Assembly: GCF_000754815.1 (NCBI RefSeq)
Contig: NZ_KN150747.1
Span: forward strand, 1-33,546
From: Yersinia ruckeri ATCC 29473
Lineage (GTDB): Bacteria; Pseudomonadota; Gammaproteobacteria; Enterobacterales; Enterobacteriaceae
Direction of reading: 5' to 3'
Length of the DNA stretch: 33,546 bases
Part shown: piece by piece, positions 23,345 to 33,546 of the stretch
Position numbering within the stretch: position 1 is the first letter of the stretch
Layout: every line of letters starts with the position of its first letter
Translations under genes and position numbers: made by a program
The notes under the pieces: generated by a model
The model's database searches: none
Seen by the model: the letters and a program-made list of their open reading frames with translations, nothing else
Told to the model about the DNA's origin: nothing

Positions 23345-23959
23345 GTCTTAACTTTGCGATCCACTACAATTTCTTTATCCAGTTCAATAACACGTTCATT
23401 CAGTGCCTGCATATCTTCCCACAATGAAAAAAAATAAACGGTGCAGCGTAAAAGTTAAGTCATTTTCGCTGCCTCTTCAATAAACTCAGATAGCTGCTGG
23501 ATCTCGACAGGAATAATGAGACCCTATTCAGCGCGCCGAGAGCGAGGCTGGTCAGCCAGCATGGTTCTCTACTCAACCATAGGTTGGCGGGTATTCCGCA
23601 GCATTTTGATATCCTGTTGTTCCGTGGTTTTGACCGAAACAAAGTGAATGCCCAAGCGGCATGCTGTTTTATCAATAGCTAAAGCATCGTTCTTCTGGCT
23701 TCAGATAAATGTTTTCACTTGCAGGGTGGGGATAAGCCTTATGCTATATTCCATAGAATTGAATGTTCGCCCCCCAGAAATAAGAGGTTTAACAGGCTTC
23801 CATCGCAATTAAAGTCCCCGGTTCAAACTGACAAAGCATACACAGCAATTTCTAACTCGATATTTTTCTGTTCAAGACAACGAAACCATCAACCATCCAG
23901 ATACATACGTGAAAAACAGATTTGACAATATCGACCCCAACAACTCTGCTCTTGTTCAT
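23345..23959 (-). pseudogene. Decayed IS110-family transposase
   Basis: From ATG 23959 (with AGGAGT before it), the minus strand reads MNKSRVVGVDIVKSVFHVCI, the RuvC-like start of IS110 transposases, then stops after ~36 codons. Further pieces in the same order but different frames are FEPGTLIAMEAC, then QKNDALAIDKTA and HFVSVKTTEQQDIKMLRNTR, then ALNERVIELDKEI. At least four stops or frameshifts intervene, and the C-terminal domain is missing. It lies immediately right of the IS3 element and may have been cut by its insertion or by an earlier deletion. Similar elements occur in Yersinia (IS1328 type, from memory). The left boundary is approximate, and 23238-23344 shows nothing recognisable. 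Confidence 0.8.
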
Positions 23960-24036
23960 GTGATGTTACTCCTGGATTAATATAGTCAGTAAAATATAGT
24001 CACTGGCTACTTCAGAAAGACCCATCCATCACTTCA

Positions 24037-24276
24037 CTATCGCTGGATCAAATAGCGGATTGTTGGCCCATCCTGCTGTATATCCAACACCTTATATCCA
24101 TAGTTACGGGCATCTAGCGGAATATTATTTATCGACTGTGGGCAATCGCTGATGACTTCCAGTATTTCGCCGGGTCTAAGCTGTGGCATGGCTTCCAGCG
24201 TGGCGACGGCTGGATAGGGACAAGGTTCTCCGACCATATCCAACCGATAGTCTGGGATAATTGACGTAGTACTCAT
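24037..24276 (-). CDS. yedF: YedF (TsuB), TusA-like sulfur carrier protein
   Basis: A 79-residue TusA/SirA-family protein with the hallmark CPxP motif at GEPCPYPAVATLEAMPQL (Cys19), then a betabeta fold ending DGPTIRYLIQ. It is close to E. coli YedF by recalled sequence. ATG 24276 overlaps the yedE stop (ATGA), so the two are co-translated. YedF/TsuB has been linked to handling the sulfur species taken up by YedE/TsuA, and a role in selenium metabolism has also been proposed. It is the second gene of the pair, on the minus strand. Confidence 0.96.
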   Translation of the reverse strand: MSTTSIIPDYRLDMVGEPCPYPAVATLEAMPQLRPGEILEVISDCPQSINNIPLDARNYGYKVLDIQQDGPTIRYLIQR

Positions 24277-25487
24277 AGTGACTTCCTGGATAAGGCTGGA
24301 ACTACAATTTTACGGTTGCGGAAAAAATATTTATCCCATCCCAGCACGGCGGCAAAAACCAGCCCGAGTAGCAGATAAGTAACCAGCAGACCACCGATTG
24401 GCCCAAATGTGGTTAACAGGTTGATTTTTTGGTAATCCGTTGCCAGTATCGGCGCAAAATCATCCCAGTAATAGGCCAACAAGGTAGCTCCAATAATATT
24501 ACCTAACCCTACCCACCAATAATGCACTTGCCCTTCTACGGCACGATACATCCAACCGGTTTCACAGCCGCCCGCGAGCACAATACCAAAACCAAAAAAT
24601 AAGCCGCCTATCACCGCATTCGGGCCAGCCCAAAGAATTTTCGGTGCTACGCCCAACTGAACATAACTGAAGATACCGATGGCACTGACGGCCATGCCGA
24701 TGATGATAGCTTTCGCCATATGGGTGCGTCCGGTTATCCATAAATCACGAAATGCAGAGGTAAAACAAATCTGCGCCCATTCGATCAATAAACCAAATCC
24801 AATCCCAAATAGCATAGCGATACCAAGTTTAGGCGCGCGGAACAATTCTGTCAGCGCCCAACATAGTGCCAGGACAAAAACGCCCATTCCCAGACGGAAA
24901 CGGCGCTTTGCTCTGTCAGGGTTTTGGGTTAACGGCGATGCCGTCGTCACTTTTTGTAATTTGACGGGAATACGAAACATTGGCAACAAAGTAAATTTGG
25001 CACCGAAATAAGAACCCACAGCCGTAGCCAAGGCAAAAAACCATGCATGTAGCGAGAATTGGGGAATACCAGTAAAGAAGGCCGCCAAATTACAGCCCAT
25101 AGCCAAACGTGCACCGAAACCGGCAATAATCCCACCAACCAATGCCTGAACAATGCGTATACCGTGTTGGGGCTTACGCAGCTTAATATTATTGGCCCAC
25201 AATGCTGCAGCAATACAACCAACAAACATGCCGATAACCATCATCCCATCCACCCGATCCAGCGGCGTACCTTCAAAACCAATGACCTTAAAATAGCCCC
25301 ATTCCTGCGGATGAGCGCCAAACCACTGCATCACATGACCACCCCAACGGGTGAACTCACCGGTTACGGCCCAAAATGTGCCAGTCAGGCCAAAATAATA
25401 GGTTGATAGAGTCCCTGCTGCAATCACCGCAGGAAGCGGAGCCCAGAACCGCACTAGGTACTCGGATTTAAACGACTGCCAGGTCAT
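24273..25487 (-). CDS. yedE: YedE (TsuA), thiosulfate/sulfur-compound membrane transporter
   Basis: A 404-residue polytopic YeeE/YedE-family transporter of the inner membrane. I start at ATG 25487, which has GGAGAA directly upstream and gives MTWQSFKSEYLVRFWAPLPA, aligned with the E. coli start. The ORF from 25514 adds nine unlikely residues. Conserved cysteines seen in RLAMGCNLAAFF, EWAQICFTSAF and VLAGGCETGWMYR fit the residues that relay thiosulfate in TsuA. The two halves resemble each other (GGIIAGFGARLAMGC / GGLFFGFGIVLAGGC), an internal repeat. It overlaps yedF by 4 nt. Confidence 0.96.
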   Translation of the reverse strand: MTWQSFKSEYLVRFWAPLPAVIAAGTLSTYYFGLTGTFWAVTGEFTRWGGHVMQWFGAHPQEWGYFKVIGFEGTPLDRVDGMMVIGMFVGCIAAALWANNIKLRKPQHGIRIVQALVGGIIAGFGARLAMGCNLAAFFTGIPQFSLHAWFFALATAVGSYFGAKFTLLPMFRIPVKLQKVTTASPLTQNPDRAKRRFRLGMGVFVLALCWALTELFRAPKLGIAMLFGIGFGLLIEWAQICFTSAFRDLWITGRTHMAKAIIIGMAVSAIGIFSYVQLGVAPKILWAGPNAVIGGLFFGFGIVLAGGCETGWMYRAVEGQVHYWWVGLGNIIGATLLAYYWDDFAPILATDYQKINLLTTFGPIGGLLVTYLLLGLVFAAVLGWDKYFFRNRKIVVPALSRKSL

Positions 25488-25656
25488 GCTTTCTCCATAT
25501 ATATTGATCGTCACGCTGCAAAATGGTTATCACCGGTAGAATAAAAAGTTAAAAAAACCAACAATGATAAGACAATTTATACCAACACGGTAAGTAAGGG
25601 TTTTATTTTGCGTTCAAAAAGAGACTCATTCTGTGGGCATCGATGAAAATGGCGCA

Positions 25657-25698
25657 CCAACAAGATAAACGGCTAAAAATTCAAGTTTATCTTGCTGG
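25657..25698. repeat. Inverted repeat in the yedE-gltP intergenic region
   Basis: CAAGATAAAC (25661-25670) and its inverse at 25685-25694, extended by CCA/TGG, form a 14-position arm with one mismatch around a 14-nt AT-rich loop. There is no T-run on either side. It could be an operator or a transcript-end hairpin after the gltP terminator. Confidence 0.45.
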
Positions 25699-25710
25699 AA
25701 AATAATGTAT

Positions 25711-25748
25711 AAAAAACCCGTTACTCGCGCTCTGGCAAATAACGGGTT
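25711..25748 (-). terminator. Rho-independent terminator of gltP
   Basis: On the minus strand AACCCGTTA (25740-25748) pairs with TAACGGGTT (25715-25723), followed by TTTTTT (25711-25716). It lies 20 bp after the gltP stop, in the right orientation, and separates gltP from yedE. Confidence 0.88.
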
Positions 25749-25767
25749 CAGCCCAAACTATCGTCAG

Positions 25768-27084
25768 TTAGCCTTGGTTAACTGATATCTGTTTTTCCGC
25801 AAAAAACGACTTTTCGAATGCACGAGCCTTCTTATGATCGAATTGATGTTCCCACTTGGCAATGACTAATACGGCCAAAGCGTTACCGACGACATTTAAT
25901 GCCGTACGTGCCATATCCAAAATACGATCGACACCGGCGATAAAGGCCAGGCCTTCTAATGGAATACCTACACTGCCTAAGGTCGCCAACAACACAACGA
26001 AAGAGACTCCCGGCACACCGGCAATACCTTTAGACGTCACCATCAGTGTCAGTACCAGAATAATCTCCTGACTAAGCGAGAGTTCAATACCATATAACTG
26101 AGCGATAAAGATGGCCGCAATGCTTTGATATAACGTAGAACCATCCAGATTAAAGGAATACCCCGTCGGCACCACAAAACTGGTAATCGACTTCGGCGCA
26201 CCATAGGCTTCCATTTTCTCGATAATTCGCGGCAGCACGGTCTCAGAGCTGGCGGTGGAGTAAGCCAAGATCAACTCATCTTTCAGAATGCGGATTAATA
26301 TCCAGATGCGTAGATTACAAGCTCTAGCCACCAAGCCCATCACGACCAAAGCAAAGAACAAAATCGCGGCATAAACCAGTATCACCAACTTGGCGAGCGG
26401 CAGCAAAGCAGCAAAGCCAAAGTTAGCTACAGTCACAGAGATCAACCCAAAGACACCGATAGGTGCATAACGCATGATCATATGCGTCACTTTAAACATG
26501 CTTTCAGAAATAGCTTTAAACACGTTAAGCAGTGGCTCTTTGGTTTCTTTCGGCAAGGAAGACAACCCAAGACCGAACAGCACAGAGAAGAAGATAATTG
26601 GCAACATATCGCCATTGGCCATTGAGGAAAACACGTTAGATGGTATTAACGAAAGAATCGTACCCACCAAACTGTGGCTGCCACTTTGCACTTGTGCTGT
26701 GGTTTTCTCATATTGAGATATGTCCACCGCAGTTAGCGTCGACATATCAATCCCCTGACCCGGCTGGAAAACATTAGCCAAGGTAATACCGACAATAATG
26801 GCAATAGTAGTAATAACTTCGAAATAAATAATGGTTTTAAGGCCAATACGCCCTAATTTCTTCGCATCTCCAACACCGGCAATACCAACAATTAGCGTGG
26901 AAATAACAATAGGAACTACAATCATTTTAATTAGACGAATGAATATATCACCAGCAGGGCTGAGAATATTACTCACTAACCAATCTCTTGATTCCACCTG
27001 ATTGTGAAGAATGGCACCGACAAGAATACCTAATACCAACGCTATTAAGATTTGCCAAGCTAGACTGATTTTTACACTTTTCAT
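25768..27084 (-). CDS. gltP: GltP, proton/glutamate-aspartate symporter
   Basis: A 438-residue DAACS-family (SLC1-like) inner-membrane symporter, the length expected for GltP. Seen are the N-terminal MKSVKISLAWQILIALVLGI, the serine-rich YSTASSETVLPRI of re-entrant loop 1, the NLDGSTLYQS segment (NMDGT-like), the GIAGVPGVSF loop 2 motif and the C-terminal DMARTALNVVGNALAVLVIA. I prefer ATG 27084. The longer frame uses a TTG at 27090. A GAGGGA lies somewhat far upstream. It is divergently oriented from acs across a long intergenic region, in contrast to the E. coli arrangement with nrf genes between them. Confidence 0.95.
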   Translation of the reverse strand: MKSVKISLAWQILIALVLGILVGAILHNQVESRDWLVSNILSPAGDIFIRLIKMIVVPIVISTLIVGIAGVGDAKKLGRIGLKTIIYFEVITTIAIIVGITLANVFQPGQGIDMSTLTAVDISQYEKTTAQVQSGSHSLVGTILSLIPSNVFSSMANGDMLPIIFFSVLFGLGLSSLPKETKEPLLNVFKAISESMFKVTHMIMRYAPIGVFGLISVTVANFGFAALLPLAKLVILVYAAILFFALVVMGLVARACNLRIWILIRILKDELILAYSTASSETVLPRIIEKMEAYGAPKSITSFVVPTGYSFNLDGSTLYQSIAAIFIAQLYGIELSLSQEIILVLTLMVTSKGIAGVPGVSFVVLLATLGSVGIPLEGLAFIAGVDRILDMARTALNVVGNALAVLVIAKWEHQFDHKKARAFEKSFFAEKQISVNQG

Positions 27085-28010
27085 ACCCAAAAAAATCCCT
27101 CAAAACATTCCCAAAAGGACATGATGGACATGTGCTTTAAATGGAATAATTAATCATTAAATACGGGGCTATAGTTAATAAAATCCGTGGATCAACCTCC
27201 CGTCAGTCGTCCACCTTTAAATCAGTATCATTTCAAGCCATTCTTCTGCAAGCCTTGTTTACTGTGGATTAATCTGTACAACCTGATATATCTTTACGCT
27301 TAGCAATAACTATTACTCATAACTATTTGTTATTAAAATAATAATTTTAAGTCATAGTAAATAAGCACTTCGTTCTTGAGTATAAAAAATAAGCGACATT
27401 AATTCGCTGATAAAACCAGCTAGTTGTTGTATTTTTTATCTTATTTTGTACGTGCTTTGTTAAATTAGCAGTCTTTCGATTCTCTACCCATTTTAGATAT
27501 TCTGCAACCAAAGCACCGATAATTCAGCCTAAAAATGATAAAAACAGCGATTACTAGACCTGATTTTAATTGCATAACTAGATCTCTTATTTCTCACCTC
27601 ATTTTTATTCCTATAAGGTATATCTAGTGCTTTTAAATTCCATTAGGTAATAATAAGTAGCCAACGTTTCACATTAGATAATAAAGATTGGTTTTTAATT
27701 TAAATGAGCCATGATATTTATTTCTGACATGCTCTTAAATCAGTAAAAGTCACTAATATATATCATCACGCGGTAATGTTTTTTTGTGTTAATTAGGTTA
27801 CTCATCTCAGTATTGCATCCTATCCAAACTAAAAAATCGGAAAAAACCTTTCCCTATTCAGATATTGATACACCACACAGCATGTTAAGTAAGTCCCTAA
27901 ATAAACATCTTTTCTACGTGATCTGCCGCCCAAAAAAGAAACAAAACGGTGTCTCGCTCTATAATCAACCTTTGATTGACATATTATTAACAATCTAAAG
28001 GAGAATAAAT
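27085..28010. other. Long AT-rich divergent intergenic region gltP-acs
   Basis: These 926 bp have no credible ORF. The 70-codon frame at 27786-27998 lacks a plausible product. They should hold the gltP promoter (left) and the acs promoter (right). acs in E. coli is controlled by CRP, Fis and IHF over a long upstream region. I looked for a full CRP palindrome and found only half-sites (for example CGTGATC near 27920), so no operator is called. Confidence 0.5.
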
Positions 28011-29969
28011 ATGAGCCAACTACATAAATATCCGATTCCCCCTGCAATTGCAGAAAATGCCCTGATAAATCCAGCCCAATACCATGATTTTTATCAACAA
28101 TCCGTACAGAACCCTGATGCATTCTGGGGTGAGCAAGGCAAGATTATTGACTGGATAAAACCCTATAGTATTGTTAAAAATACTTCATTTGATCCTGGCC
28201 ACGTCAGTATTCGCTGGTTTGAGGATGGCACTCTGAATTTATCTGCCAACTGTCTGGATCGACATTTAACTGAACGCGGTGAACAAACAGCAATCATTTG
28301 GGAAGGCGATGATCCAAGCCAATCCAAGCATGTCACTTACAAGCAACTGCATCACAACGTCTGCCAATTTGCCAATGTGCTCAAAAAACTTGGCGTTAAA
28401 AAAGGTGATGTTGTCGCCATCTATATGCCGATGGTGCCCGAAGCCGCTGTGGCCATGCTGGCCTGCGCACGTATCGGTGCTGTGCATTCTGTTATATTTG
28501 GTGGTTTCTCACCTGATGCCGTGGCCGGTCGTATCATTGACTCAAATGCCAAACTGGTGATCACCGCCGATGAAGGCATGCGTGCCGGCCGCGCTATTCC
28601 ATTGAAAAAGAATGTTGATGACGCACTGAGAAACCCAGCGATAACCAGTATCAATAATGTGGTGGTATTCCAACGTACTGGGAAAACGGGTTACTGGCAG
28701 GAAGGCCGCGATCTGTGGTGGCACGACCTGATTGTCGGCGTTTCGGCAGATTGTCCAGCGGAAGAAATGAATGCCGAGGACCCATTATTTATACTTTATA
28801 CATCAGGATCAACCGGTAAGCCCAAAGGTGTCGTTCATACTACCGGTGGCTATCTAGTGTATGCCGCTATGACGTTTAAATATGTATTCGACTACCATCC
28901 AGGCGACATTTATTGGTGTACCGCCGATGTCGGTTGGGTAACTGGCCACAGCTACCTACTTTATGGCCCCTTGGCTTGTGGCGCCATGACTTTAATGTTT
29001 GAAGGTGTACCCAATTACCCCGGCGTTAACCGTTTAGGTCAGGTTATCGATAAACATCAAGTCAATATTCTGTATACCGCGCCCACCGCGATTCGTGCAT
29101 TGATGGCTGAAGGCGACAAAGCCATTGAGGGTACCAAACGCACATCTTTACGCATCATGGGTTCTGTTGGCGAACCCATTAACCCTGAAGCATGGGAATG
29201 GTATTACAACAAGATTGGTAATGGACAATGCCCGATTGTTGATACCTGGTGGCAAACCGAAACCGGTGGTTTCATGATCACCCCGCTACCTGGCGCAACC
29301 GAACTGAAAGCGGGTTCTGCTACACGCCCATTCTTCGGCGTACAGCCTGCCTTGGTTGATAATCTAGGAAATCCACAGGAAGGTGCAAGTGAGGGCAATC
29401 TGGTCATTACTGACTCATGGCCAGGTCAGGCTCGTACACTGTACGGCGATCACGACCGTTTCGAGCAAACCTACTTCTCTACCTTTAAAGGTATGTATTT
29501 TAGCGGTGATGGCGCCCGCCGTGATGAAGATGGTTACTACTGGATTACCGGTCGCGTTGATGACGTCCTCAATGTTTCTGGTCACCGTTTAGGTACCGCA
29601 GAAATAGAGTCTGCTCTGGTTTCTCATCCAAAAATTGCCGAAGCGGCTGTGGTAGGCGTACCCCACAATATTAAGGGCCAGGCAATTTATGCCTATATCA
29701 CGTTGAATCATGGGGAAGAGCCGACGCCGGAACTTTATACCGAGGTACGTAACTGGGTACGTAAAGAAATTGGACCGATCGCCACACCCGATATTCTGCA
29801 CTGGACTGACTCACTGCCAAAAACCCGCTCAGGAAAAATTATGCGCCGCATCCTACGCAAAATTGCTGCTGGCGATACCAGTAATTTAGGGGATACCTCA
29901 ACGCTGGCGGATCCAAGTGTGGTTGAAAAATTACTGGAAGAAAAACAATCAATGCAAGCAACCTCGTAA
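28011..29969 (+). CDS. acs: Acs, acetyl-CoA synthetase
   Basis: A 652-residue protein, the same length as the E. coli enzyme. It converts acetate, ATP and CoA to acetyl-CoA through acetyl-AMP. ATG 28011 follows AAAGGAG. Signatures include the P-loop-like [38 protein letters not shown], the hinge region [20 protein letters not shown], and [15 protein letters not shown] near the C-terminus, which holds the lysine (609 in E. coli/Salmonella) inactivated by acetylation. First gene of acs-yjcH-actP. Confidence 0.98.
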   Translation: MSQLHKYPIPPAIAENALINPAQYHDFYQQSVQNPDAFWGEQGKIIDWIKPYSIVKNTSFDPGHVSIRWFEDGTLNLSANCLDRHLTERGEQTAIIWEGDDPSQSKHVTYKQLHHNVCQFANVLKKLGVKKGDVVAIYMPMVPEAAVAMLACARIGAVHSVIFGGFSPDAVAGRIIDSNAKLVITADEGMRAGRAIPLKKNVDDALRNPAITSINNVVVFQRTGKTGYWQEGRDLWWHDLIVGVSADCPAEEMNAEDPLFILYTSGSTGKPKGVVHTTGGYLVYAAMTFKYVFDYHPGDIYWCTADVGWVTGHSYLLYGPLACGAMTLMFEGVPNYPGVNRLGQVIDKHQVNILYTAPTAIRALMAEGDKAIEGTKRTSLRIMGSVGEPINPEAWEWYYNKIGNGQCPIVDTWWQTETGGFMITPLPGATELKAGSATRPFFGVQPALVDNLGNPQEGASEGNLVITDSWPGQARTLYGDHDRFEQTYFSTFKGMYFSGDGARRDEDGYYWITGRVDDVLNVSGHRLGTAEIESALVSHPKIAEAAVVGVPHNIKGQAIYAYITLNHGEEPTPELYTEVRNWVRKEIGPIATPDILHWTDSLPKTRSGKIMRRILRKIAAGDTSNLGDTSTLADPSVVEKLLEEKQSMQATS

Positions 29970-30021
29970 ATGACGCCGCCTGAGAGCGGCAACCCGATTC
30001 ATGCCTTACAGGAGAACTCTG

Positions 30022-30333
30022 ATGAATGACAACATTTATCAAGAGATTGAGAATAATCAGAAATTCAAAGAGTTGGTACGAAAGCGTGGCCGATTCGCCT
30101 GGCTACTGTCGGCCATCACCTTGGCACTCTATGTTAGCTTTATTTTTCTCATTGCTTTTGAACCTCAATGGCTAGGCACACCGCTTTATGCTGGCTCTAG
30201 CATTACCCGTGGCATTCCTGTCGGCGTAGGTCTGATTGTCATTTCTTTTGTTCTTACAGGTATTTATGTTGTCCGCGCTAACGGTGAGTTTGACCGCTTG
30301 ACGGCAGAAATTCTTCGCGAGGTGAAGCAATGA
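30022..30333 (+). CDS. yjcH: YjcH, small membrane protein of the acetate uptake operon (DUF485)
   Basis: A 103-residue DUF485 protein with two membrane segments ([19 protein letters not shown] and [18 protein letters not shown]) and the conserved RGIPVG between them. I start at ATG 30022, preceded by AGGAGA. The frame from ATG 30001 adds seven residues including the ribosome site itself. Always found between acs and actP, and thought to assist or modulate the ActP symporter. Its stop overlaps the actP start (ATGA). Confidence 0.95.
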   Translation: MNDNIYQEIENNQKFKELVRKRGRFAWLLSAITLALYVSFIFLIAFEPQWLGTPLYAGSSITRGIPVGVGLIVISFVLTGIYVVRANGEFDRLTAEILREVKQ

Positions 30334-31985
30334 AGACCCGTCATTGGTCCGTACTGGGTTTACTGACTCTGCCTGCGCTGTCTCAGGCAGAGGCAATCAG
30401 CGGTGAAGTTCAGCGTCAACCGCTAAATATTCAAGCTATTGTAATGTTCCTGCTATTTGTTGGTGCCACGCTATACATCACCTATTGGGCTTCTAAACGA
30501 ACCCGCTCCCGACAAGACTATTATACTGCCGGAGGACGAATTACCGGCTTTCAAAATGGGTTGGCGATCGCTGGCGACTTTATGTCTGCGGCTTCGTTTC
30601 TGGGCATATCCGCGCTGGTTTATACTTCCGGATACGATGGCCTGATTTATTCTATCGGCTTTCTGATTGGTTGGCCGATTATCCTATTCCTGATTGCCGA
30701 ACGTTTGCGTAATCTTGGCCGCTATACCTTTGCCGACGTTGCGTCGTACCGTTTACAACAACGCCCAATTCGCACGCTATCGGCCTGTGGTTCATTGGTG
30801 GTGGTTGCTTTATATTTGATTGCCCAAATGGTTGGGGCGGGTAAATTAATCGAACTACTATTCGGCCTGAACTATCATGTAGCCGTGGTGCTGGTTGGTA
30901 TTCTGATGGTGTTATATGTGCTATTTGGTGGCATGTTGGCAACCACTTGGGTACAAATTATTAAAGCTGTATTACTACTGGCTGGTGCCACCTTTATGGC
31001 CGTTATGGTCATGAAATCCGTTGGTTTCAACTTCAATACCTTATTTAGCGAAGCCGTTAAAGTCCATCCCAAAGGCATTGCCATCATGAGTCCCGGAGGA
31101 TTGGTTTCCGACCCAATATCTGCCTTATCTCTTGGTTTAGCTTTGATGTTTGGTACTGCTGGCCTGCCCCACATACTGATGCGTTTCTTCACCGTGAGTG
31201 ATGCTAAAGAAGCCCGCAAAAGTGTGTTTTATGCCACCGGTTTTATTGGTTACTTTTATATCCTGACTTTTATTATCGGTTTCGGTGCCATTTTACTGGT
31301 TGGCCCTAATCCGTCCTTTAAAGATGCCGCGGGCGCATTGTTGGGCGGTACCAATATGGCCGCAATACATCTGGCCGATGCAGTCGGCGGTAACTTCTTC
31401 CTCGGCTTTATTTCCGCCGTCGCCTTTGCCACAATTCTTGCCGTGGTTGCTGGCCTGACGCTGGCCGGTGCTTCTGCCGTTTCTCATGACTTATATGCTA
31501 GCGTGATTAAAAATGGTAAGGCACGGGAGCGTGACGAATTACGCGTATCCAAGATTACTGTGGTTATATTAGGTTTCGTTGCTATAGGGCTAGGCATTCT
31601 GTTTGAGAATCAGAATATAGCTTTCATGGTCGGCTTGGCCTTCTCTATCGCCGCCAGCTGTAACTTCCCAATCATTTTCATTTCAATGTACTGGGATAAA
31701 CTGACCACTCGAGGTGCATTAGTTGGTGGGTGGTTGGGGCTGATTACTGCGGTAGTTCTGATGATTTTGGGTCCAACTATCTGGGTAAAAATTCTTGGAC
31801 ATGCAAAACCAATTTATCCTTATGAATACCCTGCATTATTCTCGATGATTGTCGCCTTCGTCGGCACCTGGTTATTCTCCATTACCGATCATTCGGAAAC
31901 AGGTAAAAAAGAACGGTTACTATTCAAAGCACAATTTATACGTTCACAAACGGGTCTTGGTGCATCACGAGGCGGCGACCATTAA
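30330..31985 (+). CDS. actP: ActP, acetate permease (SSS family)
   Basis: A 551-residue sodium:solute-symporter-family protein of the inner membrane, with about fourteen hydrophobic segments. The first ~22 residues ([20 protein letters not shown]) look like a cleavable signal peptide, as proposed for ActP. Family text includes [53 protein letters not shown] and [18 protein letters not shown]. It imports acetate and glycolate for Acs. ATG overlaps the yjcH stop by four bases. Full length and intact. Confidence 0.97.
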   Translation: MKTRHWSVLGLLTLPALSQAEAISGEVQRQPLNIQAIVMFLLFVGATLYITYWASKRTRSRQDYYTAGGRITGFQNGLAIAGDFMSAASFLGISALVYTSGYDGLIYSIGFLIGWPIILFLIAERLRNLGRYTFADVASYRLQQRPIRTLSACGSLVVVALYLIAQMVGAGKLIELLFGLNYHVAVVLVGILMVLYVLFGGMLATTWVQIIKAVLLLAGATFMAVMVMKSVGFNFNTLFSEAVKVHPKGIAIMSPGGLVSDPISALSLGLALMFGTAGLPHILMRFFTVSDAKEARKSVFYATGFIGYFYILTFIIGFGAILLVGPNPSFKDAAGALLGGTNMAAIHLADAVGGNFFLGFISAVAFATILAVVAGLTLAGASAVSHDLYASVIKNGKARERDELRVSKITVVILGFVAIGLGILFENQNIAFMVGLAFSIAASCNFPIIFISMYWDKLTTRGALVGGWLGLITAVVLMILGPTIWVKILGHAKPIYPYEYPALFSMIVAFVGTWLFSITDHSETGKKERLLFKAQFIRSQTGLGASRGGDH

Positions 31986-32021
31986 TCAACAAGTAAAGGC
32001 TCTTTCAGGCTGAGAAATTCC

Positions 32022-32097
32022 AAAAAAAAAGACAGGCATAGAGTTTCGTGATCTATTGATTATGATAATAAATACAATGAGATCACCTCTATGCCTG
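32022..32097 (-). terminator. Long-stem intrinsic terminator between rrn and actP
   Basis: CAGGCATAGAG (32033-32043) pairs with CTCTATGCCTG (32087-32097), and inside it GTGATCT (32048-32054) pairs with AGATCAC (32080-32086). On the minus strand the stem is followed by nine Ts (32022-32030). It would stop rRNA read-through toward actP. It could also cap the actP transcript, which has no T-run of its own here. Confidence 0.8.
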
Positions 32098-32239
32098 CTT
32101 GCTCATTATGCCAAATTTCGAGGCGTTTAACCCCGATTCATCTGTCTCGGCAAAATACTCTTCTTGGTACCATCGTAGCTTTAACCGCTCACACTGACCA
32201 GAATCGGACGCTATCTTCTACCGCCCCTGAAAACGCCAA
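32098..32239. other. Non-coding spacer downstream of the rrn operon
   Basis: No supported gene. An 82-codon frame at 32091-32339 runs through two terminator hairpins and is not credible. Confidence 0.5.
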
Positions 32240-32265
32240 AAGCCCCCGGCGCAAGCAGGGGGCTT
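32240..32265 (-). terminator. Second rrn terminator hairpin
   Basis: AAGCCCCC (32240-32247) and GGGGGCTT (32258-32265) form a perfect 8-bp stem with a 10-nt loop. On the minus strand TTTT follows closely. Tandem terminators after 5S rRNA are usual in rrn operons. Confidence 0.75.
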
Positions 32266-32342
32266 CTTCATCTCTGTCCGGTATGTCTGTGCGCCCGGTG
32301 TATTTGACACCCTCACCGCATCTCGTTTTCCGCACATAGCAA

Positions 32343-32369
32343 AAACCCCACGCTTTTGGCATAGGGTTT
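32343..32369 (-). terminator. First rrn terminator after 5S rRNA
   Basis: On the minus strand AAACCCTA (32362-32369) pairs with TGGGGTTT (32343-32350, one G-T pair), followed by Ts. It begins 12 bp after the 5S 3' end. Confidence 0.85.
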
Positions 32370-32381
32370 CGGCTTGATTTG

Positions 32382-32501
32382 ATGCCTGGCAGTGTCCTAC
32401 TCTCGCATGGGGAGACCCCACACTACCATCGGCGCTACAACGTTTCACTTCTGAGTTCGGCATGGGTTCAGGTGGGTCCGTCGCGCTATGGCCGCCAGGC
32501 A
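32382..32501 (-). rRNA. rrf: 5S ribosomal RNA
   Basis: The 120-nt minus-strand sequence begins TGCCTGGCGGCCATAGCG and ends GGACACTGCCAGGCAT. Its ends pair to form helix I, and the interior CCGAACTCAGAAGTGAAACG is the conserved 5S core. Same length as E. coli 5S. Confidence 0.97.
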
Positions 32502-32608
32502 AATTCTGTTTCAATCAACCCGCCATGCCTCTGCACAGCCAGTCAATCCAATCTGGATACTTCGCTGAAAATTATTCTCTCTCAAACACAAAACACCTTC
32601 GGTGTTGT
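32502..32608 (-). other. 23S-5S internal transcribed spacer
   Basis: A 107-bp spacer with no tRNA. It contains pre-rRNA processing sequence that should pair with the 23S 5' flank outside the window. Confidence 0.7.

Positions 32609-33546
<938 letters not shown>

Noticed and set aside
23800-23835. tRNA T-arm-like text (CCGGTTCAAA) as a second att site
   Set aside because: It is coding sequence of the decayed IS110 transposase and does not match the tRNA-Phe repeat.
23719-23925. 68-codon plus-strand frame
   Set aside because: Antisense to the IS110-family pseudogene.
27786-27998. 70-codon frame upstream of acs
   Set aside because: No ribosome site, no known product, low-complexity AT-rich composition; it lies in the acs promoter region.
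27085-28010. CRP operator in front of acs
   Set aside because: Only half-sites were found; no symmetric match good enough to call.
32091-32339. 82-codon frame downstream of the rrn operon
   Set aside because: It runs through terminator hairpins and has no Shine-Dalgarno.

Overview
The window reads as chromosome of an enterobacterium in the Yersiniaceae/Enterobacterales. It carries standard Acs, YjcH, ActP, GltP, YedE and YedF proteins, rRNA of enterobacterial type, a JUMPstart/ops element, and a 3' fragment of tRNA-Phe identical over 23 nt to the E. coli gene. Yersinia ruckeri is my best single guess, because the sugars predicted from the large central operon (GlcNAc, an amidino-fucosamine, a legionaminic-type nonulosonic acid) match, from memory, the composition published for the Y. 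ruckeri serotype O1 O antigen. No species-level marker was tested.

Region 1 (1-1503) is the end of an integrated element. It holds the 3' part of a DUF4942 protein, a HigBA-like toxin-antitoxin pair, and a 23-bp copy of the tRNA-Phe 3' end that looks like the distal attachment site. Region 2 (1504-1736) is non-coding, with a good rightward terminator that may originally have served the tRNA.

Region 3 (1737-21885) is an O-antigen operon of 20 tightly packed genes, all on the minus strand and read right to left from a JUMPstart/ops leader. Promoter-proximal genes legB-legC-legG-legI-legH-ptmE-ptmF-legF-ptmA build a CMP-legionaminic-acid-type sugar. In the middle are wzx (flippase), wzy (polymerase) and an unassigned glycosyltransferase with features of a CMP-nonulosonate transferase. 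Distal genes wbuX-wbuY-wbuZ (sugar amidotransferase plus HisH/HisF paralogues) and fnlA-fnlB-fnlC make UDP-L-FucNAc and its acetamidino form, wbuB transfers it, and wbuC is a small cupin. With only two transferases in the cluster and GlcNAc expected from WecA, a repeat unit of about three sugars is predicted. Many junctions overlap by 1-14 nt, which suggests translational coupling.

Region 4 (21886-23959) is an insertion-sequence scar. A complete IS3-family element with 24-bp imperfect terminal repeats and a 3-bp AGA target duplication lies 115 bp upstream of the JUMPstart. Next to it is a decayed IS110-family transposase.

Region 5 (24037-31985) is ordinary chromosome: yedF-yedE (thiosulfate/sulfur uptake) and gltP (glutamate/aspartate symporter) on the minus strand, then a 926-bp divergent intergenic region, then acs-yjcH-actP (acetate activation and uptake) on the plus strand. 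Region 6 (32022-33546) is the end of an rrn operon on the minus strand: 23S rRNA 3' part, 5S rRNA and stacked terminators.

All functional calls come from reading motifs and recalled family features. No database search was run.
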